Source: Larix sibirica (lineage: Eukaryota; Streptophyta; Pinopsida; Pinales; Pinaceae). From it: a DNA stretch of 25,553 bases. A program made the position numbers and the translations under genes. Positions 1 through 8,020 of the stretch are shown in pieces. Below the pieces are notes generated by a model. That model made no database searches. It was given only the letters and a program-made list of their open reading frames with translations, and was not told the DNA's origin. The DNA lies in NCBI GenBank assembly GCA_004151065.3, contig NWUY0300009223.1, forward strand, positions 46,059-71,611, given 5' to 3'. Position 1 is the stretch's first letter. The number at the start of each line of letters is the position of its first letter.

Positions 1-506
1 GGCTCAATTTTGACAGCATATCGATAAGTGACTCCTAGTAAGGAGATGTCCATGAAATCCATTTTTTTTGGATGTACCTGTGTAGGATATTGCAGTACTT
101 TAGGACCAAGTGTAATTCAGAGTCTTTGATACCTAGCTTTAAGTGAAAGGTATGGAATATATTGGTAAACTACGACATCATCTAGTCTCTTTCCTGGTGC
201 AAGGTTATCCATTTCGTGTACTGGTCATCATAGTTTTCGACTGGGTAGAACCCGTCCTTTAGGGAATCAACATAGGCTACCCAAATGGGTTCTATATCAT
301 ATGTTTTAGACTCATCTTTGGCATTCCTCTCCCAATAAACTTCCCATAAATATTTGACATGGGGGAGAGACTTAATGAGTGCGAAGGTCATCTTTTCACT
401 ATAGGAAATTTTTTGAAGAGAATAATAACCCTCTAAAATATTTAACCATTTATCCAAAGCATTTGCATCAACCTAGCCTTCAAATAAACGGATTTCAAAG
501 TGAACT
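1..506 (-). pseudogene. Ty3/gypsy retrotransposon gag remnant (broken)
   Basis: On the minus strand, residues from about 506 down to 3 read as a plant gypsy gag (capsid-like) domain. The longest open piece, 457 to 182, contains LDKWLNILEGYYSLQK, LPHVKYLWEVYWE and YDDQYTKWITLHQERD, motifs I recognise from plant retrotransposon gag proteins. It is preceded by FEIRLFEG, a stop codon and VDANA. It ends at a TAG (184-182). Homology then resumes in other frames: LKLGIKDSELHLVLKYC at about 143-92 and MDFMDISLLGVTYRYAVKIE at 62-3. At least two stops or frameshifts make it non-functional. In an intact element this domain forms the virus-like particle. The remnant continues past the left edge and lies downstream of the PBS and LTR at 752-1447. 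The family is clear; the exact lineage is not. Confidence 0.8.
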
Positions 507-751
507 TGTACCTTGAACAGTGTCACACCTCTGAAATGGTTTATAGTTGAATGTGTCTCTATCGTCGTTGGTAGTTGTTGAAGGATCTAGGCGAAATTAT
601 CCATCATCTTGTTCCTCTATCACATGAGGGATTCCTCGAGCAACAACTTACTAGGATCTCTTGCTCTATCATATTTATTTTCTTCTCCTATCATGTGAGG
701 CTACTTGGGCTAATAAGAGTGGTTGTCCCCTAGCTTAATTAGTTTGAGACC
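507..751 (-). other. Probable gypsy leader between primer site and gag
   Basis: This 245-bp stretch separates the candidate primer binding site from the first recognisable gag residues on the minus strand. It has no open frame of note and matches where a retrotransposon untranslated leader and degenerate gag N-terminus would sit. I see no other gene in it. Confidence 0.4.
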
Positions 752-766
752 CAAGTCTCGATACCC
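752..766 (-). other. Candidate primer binding site (tRNA-iMet type)
   Basis: Read on the minus strand, the sequence next to the LTR end is GGGTATCGAGACTTGGG. This resembles the usual plant LTR-element primer site complementary to initiator tRNA-Met (TGGTATCAGAGC), with a few substitutions. Its position, directly after the presumed LTR end and about 250 bp before gag, is right for a PBS. The match is imperfect, as expected in an old copy. Confidence 0.5.
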
Positions 767-1447
767 GGATCTCTAGGAGACATGCATTGAGAAAAAACAA
801 GAGCAGATTGGTCTAATACAACTGATCTAGATTATTTAGAGAATGAAATGAAGTCGGAAATATAAAATGGAAACAAACACATATAAATATTTTGTATGGA
901 GAACAATAGTACACTAAAACCCCAATTCTATTAATGAATACAATGGAAAAACACTATAAACTGCAAAGCAATACAAACTAGCTCAAATGGTGGCAACTTA
1001 TCTTTAAAGAGATGTGTTGGCTACACTCATTCATAGGAGAGTAATATAAAGAGACTGAAAGGGCATTTTTATCTTAATAATAAAGAGGCAAAAACCCTAA
1101 AAATACAAAAACCTTACCTTAGAAGATGAAGCGCCAAAAGGATTTGTGGGCCCTGAGGTGGCTAGTTGATACATCAACTTCTCGGGGGTGCAAATTTTGC
1201 ATATGATCTTCATTTAGGATGCACAACAGCTCATTGGAAATAACTAACTGATAATTACAAACCTTAACTAGGGCCAAGGCATGCCATGAAAAACCCCTAG
1301 CTCTAGATTGGCCAAAAAACATCGTTTACGGCCTCAAAATGGCCCTAGAAGCTTGGGACCTGAAAACCATAGAAAATTGCCAATAAAATGGAGGAGCCTT
1401 GTAACTCGGTGGAATAGGTGGGTGGCCACTAGTATCCACTTGGATCA
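767..1447 (-). repeat. Candidate LTR of gypsy element (about 680 bp)
   Basis: On the minus strand the candidate LTR starts with TGATCC at 1447, directly after a purine run. It ends near GAGATCC at 767, directly before the PBS-like site. TGATC...GATCC is an almost perfect terminal inverted repeat (TGATC/GATCA expected). It is non-coding, and its lower half (positions 770-1110) is AT-rich. A TATA-like TTTATATTAC lies on the minus strand at about 1041-1050. The short open frames here (1119-1322 minus, 1308-1502 plus) look like chance. No second LTR is visible in the window, so the boundaries rest on the flanking PPT and PBS and on the terminal motif. Confidence 0.55.
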
Positions 1448-1458
1448 GTCCCCCCCTT
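1448..1458 (-). other. Candidate polypurine tract
   Basis: The minus strand reads AAGGGGGGGAC immediately before the presumed LTR start TGATCC. A purine run touching a TG-initiated LTR, downstream of the integrase, is the expected plus-strand primer site of an LTR retrotransposon. Confidence 0.55.
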
Positions 1459-1499
1459 ATGAAGAAATGGTCCCTATTACATCAAGTTTCTCCATCAGA

Positions 1500-2034
1500 T
1501 GAGGAAACTTTTGTCGAATTTGACTCATGGTGAGCCACTTTCCCTTGTGAAGAAGTTGCCATGCTTTGATTCCGTTGGCGAGTTACCTTCATCTTAGTTT
1601 CCATGATCCGGTCAAGAATTTCCTACTCAATGCATTTAGGATTAAGTTCCATAGGGTCCAAGTTCTCGACTACCTCTAAGGTGTCTAAGAGAGGTAAAAA
1701 ATATGGCCAAACTAGTTCCACATTAAATACAAGGTGCAAGCCAAAGAAAGGGGGAATGCTTAACTCAAAAGCATTCTCACCTATGACCTTGGTTATGGTG
1801 TAGGGAATGTATCAACGTGAGCAGAGCTTTCGATGGGGATCTATGAGGTGTCCTTTCTACAAATGAAACCATGCCTTATCTCCCACCTGGAACATGTGTG
1901 GAACCCAATGTTAATCATGGCATTGCTTATACTTAGCGTTGGGCTTCTGCAAAATATCATGAACCCGTTGTTGGATGCGATGAGTCTGGTCAACAAATTT
2001 GTTTGCCCGACCAACCTTAGTTTGAGCATGGGAT
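1500..2034 (-). pseudogene. Ty3/gypsy integrase C-terminal remnant
   Basis: From 2034 down the minus strand reads SHAQTKVGRANKFVDQTHR, IQQRVHDILQKPNAKYKQCH, then a stop, then HWVPHMFQVGDKAWFHL. A second stop is followed by KGHLIDPHRKLCSR, another stop, YIPYTITKVIGENAFEL and IPPFFGLHLVFNVELVWPYF. This is the GPY/F-type C-terminal part of a plant gypsy integrase, where FQVGDKVWL and a GPYxI motif are diagnostic. The tail continues in frame with a further stop (TAG after PKCIE) towards the PPT at 1458. At least four in-frame stops show it is dead. The catalytic core is absent because homology stops at about 2034. Plus-strand frames at 1603-1803 and 1833-2132 are shadows. Confidence 0.85.
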
Positions 2035-2171
2035 TGTTGGAATTATTATTGATACTGAGAGGGGGTGAATCAATATCGAGCACATATTTACAAATAATTT
2101 ACTTTTTACAACATGCACCAATTGCTATTTAAAAACACATCAATAAAAACAAATTGTGTGTGGATATTGAA
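2035..2171. other. Unidentified sequence replacing upstream integrase
   Basis: Integrase homology stops abruptly at about 2034. The plus strand then begins TGTTGGAATTATTATTGATA and continues with a GAGAGGGGGTGAATCA motif up to the N gap. A TG start next to broken host coding sequence could mark the edge of a second LTR-type insertion, but too little remains before the gap to classify it. Confidence 0.3.
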
Positions 2172-2174
2172 NNN
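2172..2174. other. Assembly gap (3 N)
   Basis: Three N bases directly precede the first copy of the 7.64 kb duplicated segment. The very small gap size looks like a scaffolding placeholder, so the join between 2171 and 2175 should not be trusted. Confidence 0.97.
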
Positions 2175-2749
2175 AGATTTGATCCCTCTCGGTGCTTGGT
2201 AGATCCCTAGTTAAGATGGATCTATGCTGGTTAATAATTAATACGATGGTATGTTAGGCCACTCGTAAAGGTTCAATGCCTAAAAAATATAAATAAGGTA
2301 ATGGAGCTAGTAACTTATAGTCAATGATTTGACCTATTTTCAATGATGCATCGTTGGAATCCAACAATTTAGCTAAATTCACTTAGAAATTAGTTGAAAT
2401 TGTTGTTCTTTATTTCATAGATAGAATTAAAAACGTTAAAAACCATCAAAGCATCCATATGCAATCCTAACCCAAAAAATCATGATTATATCAAAACAAA
2501 ATCAAAATTGCCAGATTCATGTGAAAAATGGCGGTAATGCCTCCCACAAAAAAGATTCCAAATAGAAAATGTTGGTTGTTTATCCTCTCCCTATGGTAAT
2601 CAACCAAATATAAATTGTGGGTGATTTTGACGTTAGAGTACCCTCATATTGTGTGGTTTCATTTGGGGTTTACAATATTGTTGTGCATAGGATAAACTTT
2701 ATACGAAACACACCAACTTTTAGGCAAGACTAACATCTTTGAGTAATAT
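2175..2749. other. Gene-free AT-rich start of the unit
   Basis: About 575 bp of AT-rich sequence with no frame, RNA or repeat I can identify. It leads straight into the 140-bp array. The same stretch recurs at 9820-10394. Confidence 0.5.
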
Positions 2750-4690
2750 GGATCATGGTTCCACTTAGAACTCCAATCTACTCATGGTTGTAAGGATGTT
2801 TTACGAGGTCTCCAAATTCAGACCCGTGACCTTAAAAAGCCCTGAATTGCACTAGATATTAGAACCATGGATCCTTGACATAGACCATGGTTCCACTTGA
2901 AACTTTGATCTACTTAATCCTTTTGTGTACTCCAAGGGTTTTATGGGGTCTCCAAATCAACCCATTACCTTATATATCCCTAAAACACACTAGATTGATT
3001 GGAACCATTGATCCCTAACATGGGTCATGCTTCCACCCAAAGCTCCAATCTATGCATGGTTTCAACATGCCTCAAGAGTTTTGCAAGGTCTCTTAATTAA
3101 TCCATGAACATAGAGAAACCCAAAGTGCACAAGATCGATCGCAACCATGGAACTTGACATAAATCATGATTCCACCCAAAAATCCAATTTGTAAACGGTT
3201 GAATTATGCCCCAAGGGTTTTTATGGGTCTCTAAATTAACCTATTACCTTGGAAAAACCCAAAATGCCCTTAATCGATTGGAACTTTGGATCCATGACAT
3301 GGATCATGGTTCCATCGAGAACCTCAATTTGCTTATAGTTTTAACATGCCTTGAGGATTTTATGGGGTCATTGAATTGACCCATAAACTCAAAAAATCCT
3401 AAAATGCACTAGATTAATCAAAACCATGGATCCTTGGCATAGATCATGTTTCCACCTAAAACTCCAATATGTTCATGGTTTTAGCATGCCCCAAGGATTT
3501 TGTGGGGTTTCCAAATTGATCCATGACTTCACAAAAACCTTAAATACACCAAACCAATTCGAACTATGGATCATGCTTCTACCTAGGAATTCTAATCTGC
3601 TCATGGTTTTTGCATGCCCCAAGGGTTTTGCGAGGTCTCCAAATTGACCAATGACCTTAGAAAAAGTTGAAACACCCCAAATTAATTGAAACCAAGGATC
3701 CCCAACATGGATCATGATGCTACCCAAAACTCTAATTTGCACATGGTTTTAATATGCCCCAAGTGTTTTACAAGGTCTCCAAATTGACCCATGACTTAAG
3801 AAACACTTGGAACACACTAGATCGATAAGAACCATGGATCCTTGACATGGATCATACTGCCACCTAGATATACAATATACACATGGTTTTAGCATCCTTG
3901 ATGGGTTTTGAAATGTATCTAGATTTACACATGACCTCGAAATAACCTCAAAGACACCATATCAACTAAAACCATAAATCCACACCATGGATTATGCTTC
4001 CACTTAGAACTTTAGTGTGTTTACAATTTTACCATGCTATAAGGGTTTGTGGGGTCCCAAATTGATCCACGACTTTAAAGAAACCCAAAGTGCATTAGAT
4101 TGGTTGGGACCATGTATCCTCGACATGGATCATGGTTCCACTTAGAACTCTAATTTATGCATGGTTTTAACACGACCCAACGGTTTTGCAATGTACCCAA
4201 ATTGACCCGTGACCTTAGGAAAAAATTGTGATGGACCAGATTGATCAAAACCATGTATCCTCAACATGGATCATGGTGCCATCTAGAACTCCAATCTGCA
4301 CATGGTTTTATCATGCCCCAAGGGTTTTGCATGGGTCTCCAAATTAGCCATGACCTCAAGAAAGCCTTGCCACGCACTAGCTTGATTAAAACCAAGGATC
4401 CTCAACATGGATCATTATGCCACCCAAAACTCCAATTTGCTAACACCATGCATTAAGGGTTTTGCGGGGTCTCCAAATTACCCATGCCACAAAAAAACCC
4501 TACGACACATCAAATCAATTAGAACCATGGATCCCAAACGTGGATCATGGTGTCACCAAAAATTCCAATCCGCTCACGGTTTAGCATGCCCCCTCCAAAT
4601 TGACCATGACCATATAATTACCTCAAACACATTAGAGTGATGGGAACCATGGATCCTCATCATGGATTACGGTAAGCATGATGGTTTCCA
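2750..4690 (+). repeat. Degenerate tandem array, period about 140 bp, about 14 units
   Basis: The motif GATCATGGTTCCACxxAGAAC recurs at about 2751, 2883, 3023, 3162, 3302, 3442, 3569, 3710, 3850, 3990, 4128, 4269, 4410, 4543 and 4665. Spacing is mostly 138-141 bp, with shorter units of 122-133 bp. Each unit has the same order of blocks: AACCATGGATCC, GACATGGATCATG, CATGGTTTTAGCATGCCCCA, AGGGTTTTGxGGGGTCTCC, AAATTGACCCATGACCTTA, and an AAxxCACTAGATTGATT block. Units differ at many positions, so this is an old satellite-like array. Because 140 is not a multiple of three, the frames that open inside it (for example 3426-3647 and 4241-4640) shift between units and are not genes. Confidence 0.9.
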
Positions 4691-5249
4691 TAATGGTTAA
4701 TCATTATGTAGATGCTTTTGGAATTTCATTGTGTTGAAGTTTAGAAACGATCAATGTTTCAAGTGGATACTCCACCCATCATTATATAGTAATTGAGAAA
4801 TAGTCATTTGGGCTCTAGGCTTAGATAGAAGGAAACAAAGATGGCCATTAGAAGGAAATATTTAATACGAACAAGAATTGGGTGATGATTGAATGAATAA
4901 TTAAGGGAAAGTTCATCTAAAACAAGGATACAATAGATTAGATGAAACTATAAATGAAGGAAACATATACAAATGTTAAGGAGGAATGATTGTAATTAAC
5001 TAGAAACAAAATAACAAGAAGAAATGAATGAATCACATAAAAAAAAGTGGGGTGGGGAATGAATGAACAATGAGGAGGGGGATGGGGTAGGGAAGGTGAA
5101 GATAACCGATAATAATATGAGGAGAGGAGATATCAAATGAGTTAATGGCCTAAACGATGGATTAAGGATTTCAAAAGATCAACTCAATTTATAACCACCT
5201 TTATGATTAAAATTGTTTTAGTGTTTGTCTATTTCTAGAGCTTCTAAAA
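4691..5249. other. Gene-free spacer, purine-rich on the plus strand
   Basis: No gene is visible. The stretch at about 4830-5140 is strongly purine-biased on the plus strand, with many GAATGAAT and GGAAA runs and a G-rich patch at 5047-5094 (GGGGTGGGG, GGGGGATGGGGTAGGG). Confidence 0.5.
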
Positions 5250-5333
5250 CACCAAAATGTACTAGATTGATTCGACCCATAAATTTGATAGCACCAAAAT
5301 GTACTAGATTAATTCCACTCATAGATTTGATAG
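5250..5333 (+). repeat. Tandem duplication of 42 bp
   Basis: CACCAAAATGTACTAGATT begins at 5250 and again at 5292. The two 42-bp units differ at a few positions (for example GATTCGACCC against AATTCCACTC). The CACTAGATTGATT-like core resembles a block of the 140-bp array upstream, so this may be an outlying fragment of the same family. Confidence 0.75.
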
Positions 5334-5639
5334 GTCAATCCAATACTCTAATTTATGAAAAACATTATCCACCCAATGGAAATCCTACCTAAATTCTTAA
5401 AATTAAATGTAAAACAAGTTGAAACCAAACAATTTACTCTTAGTGTCACTTCAAAATTAAAGCTACCTATCACTTCTTCATTCTACTCATAGTGTTCACC
5501 TCCCAAAGATAAACCCAAAATCATATTTAAATCATGCTTCTTAATGCCTAAATAGATTGAATGAATGTTTAAGATAAACGTTTTTATGTAAGTTAGGCAT
5601 TGTTTGGTGGATTTTGGGTGGCAAAGATTAATGGGTCTA
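5334..5639. other. Gene-free AT-rich spacer
   Basis: About 300 bp with no identifiable gene, RNA or repeat, leading into the putative MIR162 promoter. Confidence 0.45.
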
Positions 5640-5735
5640 TGTTATGTGATAGGATAAATAAATAATGTATTTTCCTTCACCCATAAAGGTTATGACACGT
5701 CACGTGTCTAAGTACTTGTGATACGTGTCAAAGCA
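5640..5735 (+). promoter_or_regulatory. ABRE/G-box cluster upstream of MIR162
   Basis: Three copies of the ABA-response core ACGTGTC lie within 36 bp: GACACGT at 5694-5700 (reverse orientation), ACGTGTC at 5702-5708 and ACGTGTC at 5723-5729. A perfect G-box CACGTG sits at 5701-5706. Together 5694-5708 form a near-palindrome with two ACGT cores. Such elements bind bZIP factors of the ABF/AREB group and also bHLH factors. A TATA-like run (ATAAATAAATAA) lies just upstream at about 5655-5666. The cluster is 200-300 bp before the miR162 hairpin, a typical promoter distance. Its function is inferred from motif content only. Confidence 0.5.
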
Positions 5736-5816
5736 TTGAACCATTTGTGCGTTGTGGAGAGGGCATCATTCACTGTCTCGGGAATAGTAAAAACTAGATC
5801 ACGGATCTCGGGTGCC

Positions 5817-5867
5817 ATGTGCGGAAGGAGAAGAGAGCTGAAGCGAGAGGACATGCGGTATATTTAG
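5817..5867 (+). CDS. Small upstream ORF in the putative pri-miR162 leader (16 aa)
   Basis: ATG at 5817 opens a 16-residue frame, MCGRRRELKREDMRYI, ending at TAG 5865-5867, about 60 bp before the hairpin base. It is rich in Arg and Lys. Short frames in plant pri-miRNAs 5' of the hairpin are sometimes translated into regulatory peptides (miPEPs), so position and size fit. However, random frames of this size are common. A TATA-like TATATTTA at 5859-5866 could also place the transcription start downstream of this frame, in which case it would not be transcribed. Translation is unproven. Confidence 0.2.
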   Translation: MCGRRRELKREDMRYI

Positions 5868-5929
5868 GTATCCGAGTGGGCGCAAGTGGAATCGATCAGT
5901 GGCGGGACGAACTCAGGGGTGGGCGATTT

Positions 5930-6029
5930 CAGACGCTTGGCAGCCTGGATGCAAAGGGTTTACCGACCATGGCCACGGGCCGCTTGGTCTCAGTCGATAA
6001 ACCTCTGCATCCAGATTGTTTGGAATCTG
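5930..6029 (+). ncRNA. MIR162: MIR162 microRNA precursor hairpin, copy 1
   Basis: The 3' arm at 5994-6014 is identical to the 21-nt mature miR162 of flowering plants as I know it (starts TCGATAAACC, ends TGCATCCAG). The 5' arm at 5945-5966 (CTGGATGCAAAGG, then GTTTACCGA) pairs with it at 19 of 21 positions, with one A-C mismatch, one C-A mismatch and one bulged G. The predicted star strand with 2-nt 3' overhangs is 5947-5968. A lower stem of about 15 nt (5930-5944 with 6015-6029, including G-U pairs) sets the expected base-to-loop Dicer cut. The loop 5967-5993 can fold further through GACCA/TGGTC. The 3' position of the mature strand matches known MIR162 genes. miR162 guides cleavage of DICER-LIKE1 mRNA, giving negative feedback on microRNA maturation in the nucleus. 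The long frames crossing this site (5819-6259, 5886-6119) are shadows lacking an ATG start. Confidence 0.95.
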
Positions 6030-7000
6030 TTACTTCTCTCTCTTCATTATTCTCTTTCAATAAAGGCACAATGCCCCGGTTCGTTTCTCGGTGGAGGCAT
6101 TCTGTGTGTTTTATTCTGATTATGATGATGACACCTCTTCCTGTGCATGCAGGAACTGCAGATTCTTACGTTAGGGTTTTGTGCTTCTGGGAGCTTTATG
6201 ACCGGTGCCTTGGGCTTTCAATTTTTGGGTTTTGTTTTTATCTGAGGTTTCTGGTATAAATTTAAAATTTAAAAGAAGATACTGACAGCAATAGGTTTTT
6301 TCTTTTTCTCTTCATGCTTTCGATCTGTTAGGTTTCTTCTTATTCTGCATGCATCGCTGTTATTACTGAACAGTTTTAAGAATTTAGGATATGATTGAGT
6401 CTGTTAAAGAATGTTAAGCAGTTTTGCCTGGTGGAATTAAGTGCGGCTGTGTTTGAAGTTCCATTGATGCTGTAGCAATGTGATTTGGACATTTTCTCAG
6501 TGCTTTCTGTAGTGGAATGTTTATGCTGGACCCCACGGTTGAATGTATCTGTTTTAATTTATATGGGTTGGCTAGGGTTTCTAGGGTTTGAGGAGGCGAT
6601 GGAAAGGTTTGGTTTCTGCAGGAGATTGAAAAGGGGTGGAAGAAATAATGAGACCCCTGGGAAGTAGCCTCTATAGGGTATTGAACATGGTGTTAATGAA
6701 TTATTTGTATCTTGTGTGCACTCTGTAATGGTGCGTAAGGTTACGAGGTAAACGCTGTCAAAACCCTAGTTAGTGATTGTATATTTATTTGTTTGTGTTC
6801 GTGGGTTGTTTGATTAGCCTCTGTATTTGTTGTTCGAAGCAAATTAAATCAAACAAGCAGCAGCCAACGACTATTCATTTGCTAGTAAGGTTGGTGGATT
6901 CTTGAGACAATCCACTTTGGCCGTGGTCTGCATCATTCCAAAGGCATGAAGACAGCAGACAGCTGCAAACAATGAATAAAGTTAGTGTTATTGGAAGTAC
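6030..7000 (+). ncRNA. Putative downstream part of pri-miR162 transcript
   Basis: There is no coding frame, but the texture is that of transcribed plant DNA: T-rich, pyrimidine tracts, possible splice acceptors (for example TGCATGCAG before 6153) and TAGGGTTT telo-box motifs at 6172, 6573 and 6582. AATAAA polyadenylation-like signals occur at 6059-6064 and 6975-6980. Pri-miR162 in Arabidopsis is known to be intron-containing and alternatively spliced, so introns here would not be surprising. Exon boundaries and the 3' end cannot be fixed from sequence alone. Confidence 0.4.
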
Positions 7001-7910
7001 ATTTAAAATATATTTTAGGTTAGATTTTTCCAGTTTGACATAATTGCGAGTGAATTTTTGGCTGTAAATGCGTGAGTTTTAAACATTTAAAATTAACGTT
7101 TGAACAACGTCAGAGTTATTCTCAGGTGACAATTTTAGCCAGTTAGTTGTTTTGAGTAAGTAAAATAATTTTTTAGACATTGTGGCCTTCTGTTCTGCGT
7201 TACCAAGTTTTAGGGTTTGATGTTCAACCTTTGACTCTGAGAAAGCTAAGCTGGCTTTCTGTAAAAGTGTCGTGCTTTTGTGGTTGTGGGTCCTCTTGCT
7301 TGTGGTCGCCATGAGTGATGGAACATAATAATTGCAACTCTGGTCACTACATTATATATGTAGGGTTCATTCTACATTGATACTCTCCTCTTCCGCTTAA
7401 ATTATTGTTTAGGTTTGGGAAACAGATACTTGCCTGAAAGGGATTTTTGTTTGTTTCTGTTCAATGCATATGCTGAAAAGCTCTACTTTTTGTCTCATCA
7501 TCTTAGTGGGTAGAAATGCCGAACTTTTTATGCAATCAGACAAAATATTACAGGACTACCATGGTTGTCTATTTCAATGGGTTGTAAGGACACGGGGTAT
7601 ATCATCTCCTGCCCCGTTTAGATGTAACTTTCTACAATTGGATCTTCAGTAGGGGAAAAACCTGGGCCTGGTTACTAAAACGAGAGTGATGTGAATTCAA
7701 ATCAAATTTAGTCGCAAATCAAATTATTAATCCCATCCCAATTGTTGAACACACTAATATTTTAATTAATTATAATCTTCAGCGAATTGGCCATTTTCGT
7801 TTATTTTAAAAAACTACCCATTTTTTTGGTTTTGGGCATGGAAATTGGTTTTTGTTTTAAGAGAGCTTTTGAAGAATGCATTGAGAATCAAGTTGCAGTC
7901 CTATATAGGG
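7001..7910. other. No supported gene; possible intron or 3' flank of MIR162
   Basis: AT- and T-rich sequence. Frames at 7079-7312 (minus) and 7464-7652 (plus) are short and show no recognisable domain. A telo-box-like TTTAGGGTTT occurs near 7210. I cannot assign anything here. Confidence 0.4.
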
Positions 7911-7914
7911 TTTT

Positions 7915-8020
7915 TTTAAAGAAAAAAAGCCCATAGCCCATACAGAATTGAGAATCAAACCTGGATAGTCGTATAAATTCTCTGTGTATCACAACCCATT
8001 AGTCCATAAAACTCACTATT
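7915..8020 (-). mobile_element. Candidate tRNA-derived SINE head (antisense)
   Basis: On the minus strand TGGACTAATGGG (8006-7995) fits 10 of 11 positions of the RNA polymerase III box A consensus (TRGYNNARNNG). GGTTTGATTC (7961-7952) fits 9 of 10 of box B (GGTTCRANNC), 33 nt downstream, which is the usual tRNA-like spacing. A T-run that could terminate polymerase III follows (minus GCTTTTTTTC, 7930-7921). No tRNA cloverleaf is apparent, so a SINE or tRNA-derived fossil is more likely than a tRNA gene. Target-site duplications were not identified. Confidence 0.35.

Noticed and set aside
3426-4640. Overlapping frames on both strands with similar peptides (CPKGFARSPN, MPQGFC)
   Set aside because: They are phases of the 140-bp repeat; unit length is not a multiple of three, so frames change between units.
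5047-5094. G-quadruplex candidate in the purine-rich spacer
   Set aside because: Two close G-runs are separated from three others by a loop of about 20 bases, beyond usual limits; only a weak two-layer structure seems possible.
6120-6245. Possible box C/D snoRNA (ATGATGA near 6124, CTGA near 6241)
   Set aside because: No terminal stem, spacing too long and no recognisable guide element; the short motifs occur by chance.
5819-6259. 146-codon plus-strand frame over the miR162 hairpin (and its copy at 13464-13904)
   Set aside because: It has no ATG at its start (GTG), runs through the hairpin and shows no domain; base conservation here is explained by the microRNA.
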